Origin: Christensenellaceae bacterium
Lineage (GTDB): Bacteria; Bacillota; Clostridia; Christensenellales; Borkfalkiaceae
NCBI GenBank assembly: GCA_948482865.1
Contig: CAOMHR010000121.1
Span: 1-5,169 of the forward strand
Direction: 5' to 3'
DNA length: 5,169 nucleotides
The notes below the pieces were generated by a model that searched no databases, was not told the origin of the DNA, and worked only from the letters and a program-made list of their open reading frames with translations. Each line of letters starts with the position of its first letter. Positions within the stretch are counted from its first letter, which is position 1. Below are positions 1-5,061 of the stretch, one piece after another. Position numbers and translations under genes: made by a program.

Positions 1-1
1 T

Positions 2-598
2 ATTGCGGATTTTGTCGGTCCCTTAGGGTGCGCAACAAAGACGGAAGGGCTCAAAAAAGTTTGTGTAGTAGGCGGCGGTGTAGGCTGCGCAATAGCTTTG
101 CCTGTCGCGCAAAAGTTGCATGAGCAGGGTGCCGAAGTACATTCTATTATAGGGTTCCGCAACAAAGAAATGCTCATTCTTGAAGATGAATTTAAGGCGT
201 GTTCAAATAAATTGACGGTTATAACGGACGATGGAAGTTACGGGCAAAAAGGTGTCGTGACCCAGCCGTTAAAGGAATTAATCGAAAAGGGCGAAAGGTA
301 TGACGAAGTTATTACTATAGGTCCGCTCGTTATGATGAAATTTGTGGTTGCAACAACTAAATCTTTCGGCATTCCGACAACAGTATCAATGAATCCTATT
401 ATGATTGACGGTACGGGTATGTGCGGCGGTTGTAGATTGACCGTAGGCGGAAAAACAAAATTTGCCTGCGTTGACGGTCCTGATTTTGACGGCTTTGAAG
501 TGGATTTTGACGAAGCTATGGCGCGTTCCAATATGTATTCTGAATTCGAGCAGAAAGAGAGAGAACACTGCAATCTGTTTAAGAAGGAGATTGTATAA
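2..598 (+). CDS. nfnA: NfnA, FAD/NAD-binding subunit of NADH-dependent ferredoxin:NADP+ oxidoreductase (5' partial)
   Basis: This is the small subunit of the cytoplasmic electron-bifurcating Nfn enzyme, also annotated as sulfide dehydrogenase or dihydroorotate dehydrogenase-like FAD/NAD-binding protein. The frame is open from base 2, so the gene is cut by the window edge. 198 codons are visible of about 280 usual for the family, and the missing part is most of the N-terminal FAD beta-barrel. Visible residues begin IADFVGPLGCATKTEG, followed by a glycine-rich nucleotide-binding loop (VCVVGGGVG, fragment residues 20-28). Near the C-terminus lies DGTGMCGGC with a later FACVDGP. Cys141, Cys144 and Cys156, with Asp136, match the three-Cys plus Asp [2Fe-2S] site known for NfnA; PyrK uses four cysteines. 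The TTG at 98 lies inside the nucleotide-binding domain and is not a start. The stop shares one base with the nfnB start, so the subunits are translationally coupled. Family assignment is secure; the direction of the reaction in vivo cannot be read here. Confidence 0.93.
   Translation: MADFVGPLGCATKTEGLKKVCVVGGGVGCAIALPVAQKLHEQGAEVHSIIGFRNKEMLILEDEFKACSNKLTVITDDGSYGQKGVVTQPLKELIEKGERYDEVITIGPLVMMKFVVATTKSFGIPTTVSMNPIMIDGTGMCGGCRLTVGGKTKFACVDGPDFDGFEVDFDEAMARSNMYSEFEQKEREHCNLFKKEIV
584..589 (+). promoter_or_regulatory. Ribosome binding site of nfnB
   Basis: AAGGAG lies within the last codons of nfnA, 8 bases before the ATG at 598. It fixes the nfnB start at the TAATG overlap rather than at a later methionine. 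Confidence 0.85.
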
Positions 599-2016
599 TG
601 TCTGTTCAACCCAAAAAATTTCCTATGCCTGTACAGGAAGCAGCGCTTCGCGCCCGCAATTTTGACGAAGTGGCGAAAGGCTATTCAACTGAAATTGCGA
701 TAAAAGAAGCCCAACGGTGTCTCAATTGTAAAAACAGTCCATGTGTAGTCGGTTGTCCGGTTAACGTACGCATACCGGAGGTTATTTCAAAAATTGTTAA
801 CAAAGATTTTGACGGCGCATACTCGGTAATTTCGCAAAGTTCGTCTTTGCCTGCTGTTTGCGGAAGAGTTTGTCCGCAGGAGACCCAGTGCGAAAGTAAG
901 TGTACGCTTGGCGTTAAATTCGAGCCTGTAGCAATTGGAAGACTTGAAAGATTCGTGGCTGATTTTCATAATTCAAAATGCGAAGAAAATCAGGTTAAAA
1001 CGCAAACTAACGGTCATAGAGTTGCCGTAATCGGGTCGGGTCCTTCGGGGCTTGCCTGTGCCGGAGATTTGGCTAAAAAAGGCTATAAAGTGACCGTTTT
1101 TGAAGCGTTACATACCGCGGGCGGCGTGCTTGTTTACGGAATACCGGAATTCAGGCTTCCTAAAAAAATAGTGGAAAAAGAAGTGAGCGAGTTAAAAAAA
1201 TACGGCGTTGAAATAATAACCAACGTCGTAATAGGAAAAACCGTTACCGTGGACGAACTGTTTGAAGATGGCTATGAAGCCGTATTCGTAGGGTCGGGTG
1301 CAGGACTTCCGAGATTTATGGGGATATGCGGCGAAAGCCTTAAAGGGGTATACTCCGCAAATGAATTTTTAACGCGCGCCAATCTTATGAAGGCTTATGA
1401 CGTTAAGTCTCATACCCCTATAATGCGTGCAAAAAAGGTTGCCGTGGTCGGCGGCGGTAACGTTGCAATGGACGCAGCGCGTACGGCTTTAAGACTTGGA
1501 GCGGAAAGTGTGTATATTATTTATCGCCGTTCTATGGAAGAACTTCCTGCAAGAAAAGAAGAAGTGGAACACGCACAGGAAGAAGGTATACGGTTTGAAA
1601 TTTTAAGGAACCCCGTTGAAATTTTAGGGTTCAACAACAAGAAGAATAACCGCGACCCGCGTAACGGATTTGTTTCAGGGATAAAAGTCATAAAGTGCGA
1701 GCTTGGCGAACCCGACGAAAGGGGTAGGCGCAGTCCTGTCCCGATTCCCGACAGCGAATACGTTATTGACGTAGATTGCGTTATAATGGCAATTGGTACC
1801 AGTCCGAATCCGCTTATTAAAAACACTACGGCAGGGCTTGAAGTCAACAGACAGGGCGGTATTATCGTTGAAGAGAGTACCGGTAAAACCACAAAAGAAG
1901 GCGTATTTGCGGGCGGTGACGCGGTAACAGGTGCGGCAACCGTAATTCTTGCAATGGGCGCAGGAAAAACTGCCGCCAAAGCGATAGACGAATATCTTTT
2001 AAAAAAGGAAGTATAA
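598..2016 (+). CDS. nfnB: NfnB, iron-sulfur flavoprotein subunit of NADH-dependent ferredoxin:NADP+ oxidoreductase (GltA/GltD-like)
   Basis: The 472-residue protein has the family's usual length of about 460-475. With NfnA it would catalyse the reversible reaction NADH + 2 reduced ferredoxin + 2 NADP+ + H+ to NAD+ + 2 oxidised ferredoxin + 2 NADPH. Two cysteine clusters at the N-terminus (Cys41, 44, 49, 53 and Cys88, 92, 98, 102) fit two [4Fe-4S] centres. An FAD-binding loop GSGPSG is at 146-151 with the acidic residue Glu169 after it. An NADP(H) loop GGGN is at 285-288, followed by the basic YRRS at 309-312. The closing flavin motif AGGDAVTGA is at 438-446. Automatic pipelines often call this gltA, NADPH-dependent glutamate synthase. 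The adjacent nfnA, and no glutamate synthase large subunit in view, favour Nfn. From memory of solved NfnB structures, a Glu in the second cluster ligates an iron; Glu95 in CPQETQC is the likely equivalent. Confidence 0.93.
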   Translation: MSVQPKKFPMPVQEAALRARNFDEVAKGYSTEIAIKEAQRCLNCKNSPCVVGCPVNVRIPEVISKIVNKDFDGAYSVISQSSSLPAVCGRVCPQETQCESKCTLGVKFEPVAIGRLERFVADFHNSKCEENQVKTQTNGHRVAVIGSGPSGLACAGDLAKKGYKVTVFEALHTAGGVLVYGIPEFRLPKKIVEKEVSELKKYGVEIITNVVIGKTVTVDELFEDGYEAVFVGSGAGLPRFMGICGESLKGVYSANEFLTRANLMKAYDVKSHTPIMRAKKVAVVGGGNVAMDAARTALRLGAESVYIIYRRSMEELPARKEEVEHAQEEGIRFEILRNPVEILGFNNKKNNRDPRNGFVSGIKVIKCELGEPDERGRRSPVPIPDSEYVIDVDCVIMAIGTSPNPLIKNTTAGLEVNRQGGIIVEESTGKTTKEGVFAGGDAVTGAATVILAMGAGKTAAKAIDEYLLKKEV

Positions 2017-2021
2017 TGTAG
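2005..2021 (+). promoter_or_regulatory. Shine-Dalgarno followed by an ATG-TAG start-stop pair at the nfnB/137-aa gene junction
   Basis: AAGGAA (2005-2010) is 5 bases from an ATG at 2016 that overlaps the nfnB stop as TAATG, exactly like the nfnA/nfnB junction. That ATG is followed at once by TAG (2019-2021). The true gene start is a second ATG at 2024, 13 bases from the Shine-Dalgarno sequence and in another frame. The sequence is plain to see; a regulatory role is inference. Confidence 0.35.
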
Positions 2022-2023
2022 TT

Positions 2024-2437
2024 ATGAGTATTAGTGTTAATCTTGACGATGCCTTTAAGGCGGCTGAATCTATCAACGTTTACAATGAAGGCGTAATAAA
2101 AAGTTACGCTTCTAACAGTAAAAATTTTGAAGAAATTCTGGACTGCTGGACGGATATGATAAGTAGTGCGCGTATAATGCCTGCGCTCGGCGTAAGCCTT
2201 AACCATTTAACGACAGAAGCTATTCAAAGCGGATTATGGGTTGAGTTTGAATTTAACGAACAGCTTGAAAGCGGTGAATTGCCCTATGAAAAATTGCTGA
2301 TACAGGTTGCAAAAGGTTTTTACGGCTTCAATTTGATACGGTACAATACTGTCGGCGGCTATGACGGAAGATGTTTTTATTACGATCTGAACGGTAAAAA
2401 TATGGATGAATTGTACGATTTGTTGCTCAAATCATAG
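2024..2437 (+). CDS. Conserved-looking hypothetical protein, third gene of the nfn operon
   Basis: This 137-residue acidic protein does not match any family I recognise. There is no signal peptide and no hydrophobic stretch long enough for a membrane helix, so it is probably cytoplasmic. The N-terminal third looks helical (residues 7-50, including FEEILDCWTDMI). The middle has the strand-like WVEFEF (72-77) and LLIQV (91-95). The C-terminal part contains GFYGFNLIRYNTVGG and GRCFYYDL (115-122), then a final helix MDELYDLLLKS. The only cysteines are Cys41 and Cys117, so an iron-sulfur site is unlikely. It starts 7 bases after nfnB and ends 46 bases before a terminator, so it is very likely cotranscribed with nfnAB. 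No start codon lies upstream in frame before the nfnB stop. Its codon use looks like that of its neighbours. A role linked to Nfn is suggested only by position. Confidence 0.8.
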   Translation: MSISVNLDDAFKAAESINVYNEGVIKSYASNSKNFEEILDCWTDMISSARIMPALGVSLNHLTTEAIQSGLWVEFEFNEQLESGELPYEKLLIQVAKGFYGFNLIRYNTVGGYDGRCFYYDLNGKNMDELYDLLLKS

Positions 2438-2483
2438 TTTTAAAAAGTACTATGTTAAACATAATTGGTTTTAAATATGAAAA

Positions 2484-2520
2484 AAGGCGGGTCTTTTGAC
2501 CCGCCTTAAAATTTTTTATT
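2484..2520. terminator. Bidirectional rho-independent terminator between convergent operons
   Basis: A perfect 10-bp GC-rich stem (AAGGCGGGTC at 2484-2493, GACCCGCCTT at 2498-2507) encloses a TTTT loop. On the plus strand a run of six T follows at 2512-2517, offset by AAAA. On the minus strand the stem runs directly into TTTTTT, the more canonical form. It would end both the nfn operon and the DUF4364-TSCPD operon. The stop codon of the TSCPD gene (2516-2518) lies inside the plus-strand T tract. Confidence 0.92.
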
Positions 2521-2779
2521 TCGAATTTTCTGTCAAAGATTTTTTATATGCACTTATCGCTTTTGAAAGTTGGTCGGGGCAAGAAGTGTTGTTTTTACAC
2601 TTTATTCCGGCAAGTAAAGACTCAACTTCGTCAATTGTTCTGCCTTCAACAAGTTTGCTTACGCCCTGTAAATTACCGCTGCAACCGCCTATAAACTTTA
2701 CACCGTGCAATTTGTTTTGATTGTCAACTTCAAATATTATTTGTCTTGAACAAGTTCCTGATGTTAAATAAGTAAACAT
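2516..2779 (-). CDS. TIGR03905-type four-cysteine TSCPD domain protein
   Basis: This 87-residue protein matches the small stand-alone TSCPD proteins of Clostridia, known as the TIGR03905 four-Cys family. The markers are TCSRQIIFEVD at the start, VKFIGGCSGNLQGVSKLVEG in the middle, and NNTSCPDQL, which carries the TSCPD signature itself, near the end. The four cysteines are Cys10, Cys33, Cys61 and Cys67. Related TSCPD domains occur at the C-terminus of some class II ribonucleotide reductases, and the cysteines suggest metal or nucleic-acid binding, but the biochemical role of the stand-alone form is unknown to me. The ATG at 2777-2779 has a good AGGAG 6 bases upstream. It begins 9 bases after the DUF4364 stop, so it is the second gene of a two-gene operon. 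Length and cysteine spacing look complete. Confidence 0.9.
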   Translation of the reverse strand: MFTYLTSGTCSRQIIFEVDNQNKLHGVKFIGGCSGNLQGVSKLVEGRTIDEVESLLAGIKCKNNTSCPDQLSKAISAYKKSLTENSK

Positions 2780-2785
2780 TTTTTT

Positions 2786-2790
2786 CTCCT
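2786..2790 (-). promoter_or_regulatory. Ribosome binding site of the TSCPD gene, overlapping the DUF4364 stop
   Basis: On the minus strand AGGAG is followed by six A and then ATG. The TAG stop of the upstream gene (2791-2789) includes the first two bases of this site, so a terminating ribosome sits on the initiation site. This favours translational coupling. Confidence 0.8.
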
Positions 2791-3313
2791 AATCGCAAAG
2801 ATTTTCGTATATTACCGAGTAAACGTCGGCGGCTTTTTCTTCCCATTTTTTGTATATGGTTTTTGCAGTTTTTTTGTCGGGTACTACAAATTTCAATTCT
2901 AATATCGTCTGTACCGGCGACAATATTTTCAAAGCAACGGTGTAAGTTCCGTCCATATTCTGAAAATAGTCCGAGCGGCATTCCTGCCTGTTTCTGTAAC
3001 GCGCGCTGTTCTTTTTAATAAATATTGAAATTTCTTCCCTTACGCTTTTGGGGATATTTATGTAAAAGTTTGCAAGCGTTTCTCTTCCGTCTGGAGTGAG
3101 TGAGTACAACGTATCTTCGTCTTCATTGACTATACAAATAAAATTGTCGTCAATAAGTTTATGAAGCACGTTTACGCAATCCATATAACCCATCCAGCTG
3201 TTTGAAGAGGAGCACATATCGACGATAGTTCTCTCAGACAGAGCGCTTTCCATTTTATCAAAAACGAAAAGAATTATTAATTTGTTGATAGAAGTTTCGC
3301 CTGTGTTCAACAT
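2789..3313 (-). CDS. DUF4364 family winged-helix protein
   Basis: The 174-residue protein resembles the DUF4364 family of Clostridia, PadR-like winged-helix proteins with an added C-terminal alpha/beta domain. Residues 8-21 (SINKLIILFVFDKM) form the typical first helix. Residues 24-59 give the next helices. DTLYSLTPDGRETLANF (67-83) is the strand-and-wing segment typical of winged-helix transcription factors. Residues 88-101 form a linker helix. Residues 114-172 form the C-terminal domain, with YTVALKIL, LELKFVV and a closing helix. A role in DNA binding follows from the fold; target genes and ligand are unknown. An in-frame TTG at 3325 would add four residues, but the ATG at 3313 is preferred because it leaves a normal-length N-terminus and neither start has a strong ribosome binding site. 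It leads an operon with the TSCPD gene and is divergent from the gene at 3460, so self-regulation or control of that gene is possible. Confidence 0.87.
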   Translation of the reverse strand: MLNTGETSINKLIILFVFDKMESALSERTIVDMCSSSNSWMGYMDCVNVLHKLIDDNFICIVNEDEDTLYSLTPDGRETLANFYINIPKSVREEISIFIKKNSARYRNRQECRSDYFQNMDGTYTVALKILSPVQTILELKFVVPDKKTAKTIYKKWEEKAADVYSVIYENLCD

Positions 3314-3353
3314 AATAGTTCTCAAAACTACAAAAAGTGTAAAAGTCCTTAAT

Positions 3354-3382
3354 ATTATACATAATAATTATCTTAAAATCAA
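3354..3382 (-). promoter_or_regulatory. Sigma-A type promoter of the DUF4364-TSCPD operon
   Basis: On the minus strand, TTGATT (3382-3377) and a perfect TATAAT (3359-3354) are separated by exactly 17 bases. Transcription should begin near 3347, giving a leader of about 34 bases to the ATG at 3313. Confidence 0.82.
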
Positions 3383-3401
3383 GATATTTACCCAAAAATA
3401 A

Positions 3402-3430
3402 TTTAATTTTAAAATAAACTGTGTTATAAT
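3402..3430 (+). promoter_or_regulatory. Extended -10 promoter of the 247-aa gene and nudF
   Basis: A perfect TATAAT (3425-3430) is preceded by TG one base upstream (3422-3423), forming an extended -10 element. The -35 position at 17-base spacing reads TTTAAT, a weak match. Transcription should begin near 3437, about 23 bases before the ATG at 3460. It stands back to back with the minus-strand promoter, with 19 bases between the two -35 boxes. Confidence 0.75.
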
Positions 3431-3438
3431 GTTACAGT
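3418..3438. repeat. Inverted repeat ACTGT-N11-ACAGT centred on the -10 box
   Basis: ACTGT (3418-3422) and ACAGT (3434-3438) are exact reverse complements placed symmetrically around the TATAAT of the plus-strand promoter. This is the geometry of a repressor operator, but 5-base arms can arise by chance. The adjacent divergent winged-helix gene is a candidate binder by position only. Confidence 0.4.
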
Positions 3439-3459
3439 AAAGCATATTTTAGGTGGTGT

Positions 3460-4203
3460 ATGGAAAACACAAAAGAACAAGTTTTAACATTTTTGGAAAA
3501 ATGTGAAGAGCTTAAAAAATGTAAATTTATAATGGCAACCACTAAAATTAAGGATTTGTTGAAATGCATTGTCAACAGTCCAGATTTATACAGGTTGTTT
3601 GACAGCGTAACCAAAGATTTTGATTACTTGCAGGAAAAGGCGAGATGTCTTATTATTGCCGATGACGGATATATAAACAAGAGCAAAGTTGTTCTGCCGC
3701 AAACGGTGGGGCAAAGACTTGCTTTCATTTTTTGTCTGCTTGTCGAGTTTGACAGGGGCACTCAGAACTTTAACGAATTTTTACAGATTTACTATCCCGA
3801 AGACGGAAGTTATTTTGCCAGTTATATGGCGTTTTGCGATACCGTTATAACCAGTCTTGAAGAGTTGATTCAGGAAGTATTTAAAGAGTCTCTCGAAGCC
3901 GAAGACGAAGAAACCGAAAAAGTATACACCGCAAATTCTTCGCGGGCTAAACTGTATTCGGAAATTTCGCTTGCTATTGCAGCAGAAAAGCAATTTTTGT
4001 ATCAGACTTCAGTTCCGAAAGAAGAGAAAGAAGGCGGTTACAAAATGCTTAACGAGCTTTTGTTTGCCGTAAAATCCGGCAATGAAAATTTGATAGACGC
4101 GCTTATTTGCGGTTATAACTATTTTGTGCTTTACAACGGATGTGTGAGCGACGGTATGGCGTCGCTTATTGATATGTTGGTTGAATTTGAAGCGGCATTA
4201 TGA
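3460..4203 (+). CDS. Hypothetical protein, translationally coupled to nudF
   Basis: I do not recognise this 247-residue protein. It appears soluble, mostly alpha-helical and acidic. Two parts can be seen. Residues 1-143 form one helical region, including KIKDLLKCIVNSPDLYRLF (29-47) and the hydrophobic LAFIFCLLVEFDRG (87-100), followed by FNEFLQIYYPEDGSY (104-118). Residues 144-161 form a charged, probably flexible linker (ESLEAEDEETEK). Residues 162-247 form a second helical region with LYSEISLAIAAEKQFLYQT and a C-terminal LIDMLVEFEAAL. The hydrophobic segment at 87-97 is too short and too followed by charge to be a clear membrane helix. There is no signal peptide. The ATG has AGGTGG 3 bases upstream. 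Its TGA stop overlaps the nudF ATG as ATGA, so the two proteins are made together. Cys15, 21, 36, 63, 92 and 126 are scattered and form no metal motif I know. Confidence 0.8.
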   Translation: MENTKEQVLTFLEKCEELKKCKFIMATTKIKDLLKCIVNSPDLYRLFDSVTKDFDYLQEKARCLIIADDGYINKSKVVLPQTVGQRLAFIFCLLVEFDRGTQNFNEFLQIYYPEDGSYFASYMAFCDTVITSLEELIQEVFKESLEAEDEETEKVYTANSSRAKLYSEISLAIAAEKQFLYQTSVPKEEKEGGYKMLNELLFAVKSGNENLIDALICGYNYFVLYNGCVSDGMASLIDMLVEFEAAL

Positions 4204-4730
4204 AATTTTTTGAGAAAAAATTAAAATCCGAAACTTTATATAGCGGTAAAGTGGTGACTTTGGAAGTTGACGAAGTTCTTTTACCGAACGGAAAAAAGGG
4301 AATAAGAGAATGTGTAAGGCATAGCGGCGGCGCTGCCGTACTTTTAGTAAAAGACGGCAAGGTTTTGCTTGTAAAACAGTTCAGGTACCCTTACGGTAAA
4401 GAAACATACGAAATTCCCGCGGGTAAATTGAACAAGGGTGAAGACCCATTAAAAGCTGCGGAGAGAGAGCTTGAAGAAGAAACGGGATTTAAGGCGAAAC
4501 TTGTTCATGCTTTAAATGTATATCCGAGTCCTGGGTATACGGACGAAATTATAAATATCTATTTTGCGGAAGAAATTGAACTTGGTCGGCAAAATCCCGA
4601 TGACGACGAATTTGTTGCGACCGAATTTATTGATTTTGATTCCGTTTTAAAAATGATTGAACGCGGCGAAATTTGCGACGCAAAAACTGTTGTTGCGGTT
4701 TATAAATACAAATGCGAAAAAAATTTATAA
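4200..4730 (+). CDS. nudF: Nudix hydrolase, ADP-ribose pyrophosphatase type
   Basis: The 176-residue protein should hydrolyse ADP-ribose to AMP and ribose 5-phosphate, clearing a reactive product of NAD turnover. The Nudix box is perfect: Gly75, Glu81, Arg89, Glu90, Leu91, Glu93, Glu94, Gly96 and Phe97 fit the GX5EX7REUXEEXGU pattern, so the metal-binding glutamates are present. The upstream EIPAGK (71-76) and the downstream SPGYTDE (110-116), with Pro111 about 15 residues after the box, are typical of ADP-ribose pyrophosphatases rather than MutT or RppH types. The N-terminal strand domain (residues 1-45) matches the dimerisation region of the family, and the length is close to the usual 180-185. 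The start overlaps the previous stop as ATGA with little ribosome binding site of its own, so translation probably depends on the upstream gene. A terminator begins 4 bases after the stop. Subfamily is well supported; other NDP-sugar substrates are possible. Confidence 0.93.
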   Translation: MKFFEKKLKSETLYSGKVVTLEVDEVLLPNGKKGIRECVRHSGGAAVLLVKDGKVLLVKQFRYPYGKETYEIPAGKLNKGEDPLKAAERELEEETGFKAKLVHALNVYPSPGYTDEIINIYFAEEIELGRQNPDDDEFVATEFIDFDSVLKMIERGEICDAKTVVAVYKYKCEKNL

Positions 4731-4733
4731 AGT

Positions 4734-4764
4734 AAAAGAGGTTGCCGTTTGGCAACCTCTTTTT
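4734..4764. terminator. Bidirectional rho-independent terminator after nudF
   Basis: A 13-bp perfect stem (4734-4746 with 4751-4763) closes a GTTT loop and has a T run on both strands: CTCTTTTT on plus, CTCTTTTAC on minus. It would end the nudF operon and the convergent cysteine-rich gene, whose stop is at 4774. Confidence 0.93.
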
Positions 4765-4773
4765 AATTCGGGA

Positions 4774-5001
4774 TTAGTTACAACCGCAACCACAGCCGCA
4801 GCCGTTATTGCCGTTTCCGCACAACAGATTGGAAAGCGTGCCGTTTTTCCACATACTGTAAAGTAAAGCGATAAGTATGGGGGTGCAGCTTCCGCTAAGT
4901 ACGTTCTCTAAACCGTTTCCGCTGCAACTTGCCGCAAGAAGTAAAAGGATTAAAATCCAAAGGCAGCTATTGTTGCCGCAGCCACTAGAAAAAATGTTCA
5001 T
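4774..5001 (-). CDS. Small cysteine-rich membrane protein with a (Gly-Cys)x4 C-terminus
   Basis: This 75-residue protein has nine cysteines (8, 13, 26, 39, 61, 68, 70, 72, 74). Two hydrophobic segments, LWILILLLLAA (14-24) and TPILIALLYSMW (40-51), suggest a membrane hairpin or membrane-associated protein, though both are short for full transmembrane helices. The tail from 61 runs CGNGNNGCGCGCGCN, four consecutive Gly-Cys pairs. It is a real gene: a consensus AGGAGG sits 6 bases before the ATG and a terminator follows the stop. I know of no function. Clostridial genomes contain small Gly/Cys-rich proteins sometimes labelled as chorion class high-cysteine HCB proteins, and this may be one; that label is by composition and says nothing about role. 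Metal binding, disulfide cross-linking in a spore or envelope layer, or a ribosomally made peptide precursor are all conceivable. No biosynthetic enzymes are nearby. No lipobox is seen. Confidence 0.8.
   Translation of the reverse strand: MNIFSSGCGNNSCLWILILLLLAASCSGNGLENVLSGSCTPILIALLYSMWKNGTLSNLLCGNGNNGCGCGCGCN
4780..4803 (-). repeat. Imperfect 6-bp tandem repeat encoding Gly-Cys x4
   Basis: Four tandem six-base units (GGY TGY) encode residues 67-74 of the small membrane protein. The units differ only at third codon positions, alternating GGC/GGT and TGC/TGT. The amino acid pattern is therefore kept while the DNA has diverged, which hints at selection on the protein. Confidence 0.75.
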
Positions 5002-5007
5002 AAATTT

Positions 5008-5013
5008 CCTCCT
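5008..5013 (-). promoter_or_regulatory. Consensus ribosome binding site of the cysteine-rich gene
   Basis: AGGAGG on the minus strand lies 6 bases before the ATG at 5001. It is the strongest ribosome binding site in the window and supports both the reality and the start of this short gene. Confidence 0.88.
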
Positions 5014-5023
5014 GTAAAATAAG

Positions 5024-5061
5024 CTGCAGGGCGGTATGTAAATTTAGTTGTGCCCGTGCAG
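5024..5061 (-). promoter_or_regulatory. Stem-loop in the leader of the cysteine-rich gene
   Basis: On the minus strand CTGCA-C-GGGC can pair with GCCC-TGCAG: nine base pairs with one bulged base and a 19-base AT-rich loop. It ends 10 bases before the AGGAGG and is followed by CTTATTTTAC. It is an unusually GC-rich patch in an otherwise AT-rich spacer. It could be a leader control element or a weak attenuator; function is inference. Confidence 0.4.

Noticed and set aside
98..598. TTG at 98 as the true start of a 166-residue gene
   Set aside because: The frame is open back to base 2 and encodes typical NfnA sequence including the glycine-rich nucleotide loop. The gene is simply cut by the window edge.
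594..599. TATAAT at the nfnA/nfnB junction, and again at 2012-2017, as internal promoters
   Set aside because: Both arise from a GTA codon followed by the TAATG stop-start overlap. Neither has a recognisable -35 box at 16-18 bases.
1521..1979. A 152-residue open frame on the minus strand inside nfnB
   Set aside because: It is antisense to a well-supported gene, low in complexity and has no ribosome binding site or family resemblance. The same applies to the other antisense frames at 238-609, 787-969, 1862-2206, 3432-3614, 3781-3993 and 4166-4360.
2451..2463. Palindrome TATGTTAAACATA after the 137-aa gene
   Set aside because: The arms are 6 bases and AT-only except for one G-C pair, with a one-base centre, and it lies in an untranslated tail just before a strong terminator. 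It is likely chance.
2496..2720. A 74-residue plus-strand frame starting in the terminator
   Set aside because: It is antisense to the TSCPD gene, whose four-cysteine motif and ribosome binding site are clear.
2730..2981. An 83-residue minus-strand frame overlapping DUF4364
   Set aside because: It is an out-of-frame shadow of DUF4364 with no ribosome binding site.
3314..3325. TTG at 3325 as the DUF4364 start
   Set aside because: It would add four residues without a better ribosome binding site; the ATG at 3313 is preferred, though the TTG cannot be excluded.
3406..3415. Perfect palindrome ATTTTAAAAT in the divergent spacer
   Set aside because: It is A/T only in a very AT-rich stretch, so it carries little information.
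4657..4866. A 69-residue plus-strand frame after nudF
   Set aside because: It runs out of frame through the end of nudF, across the terminator and antisense to the cysteine-rich gene.
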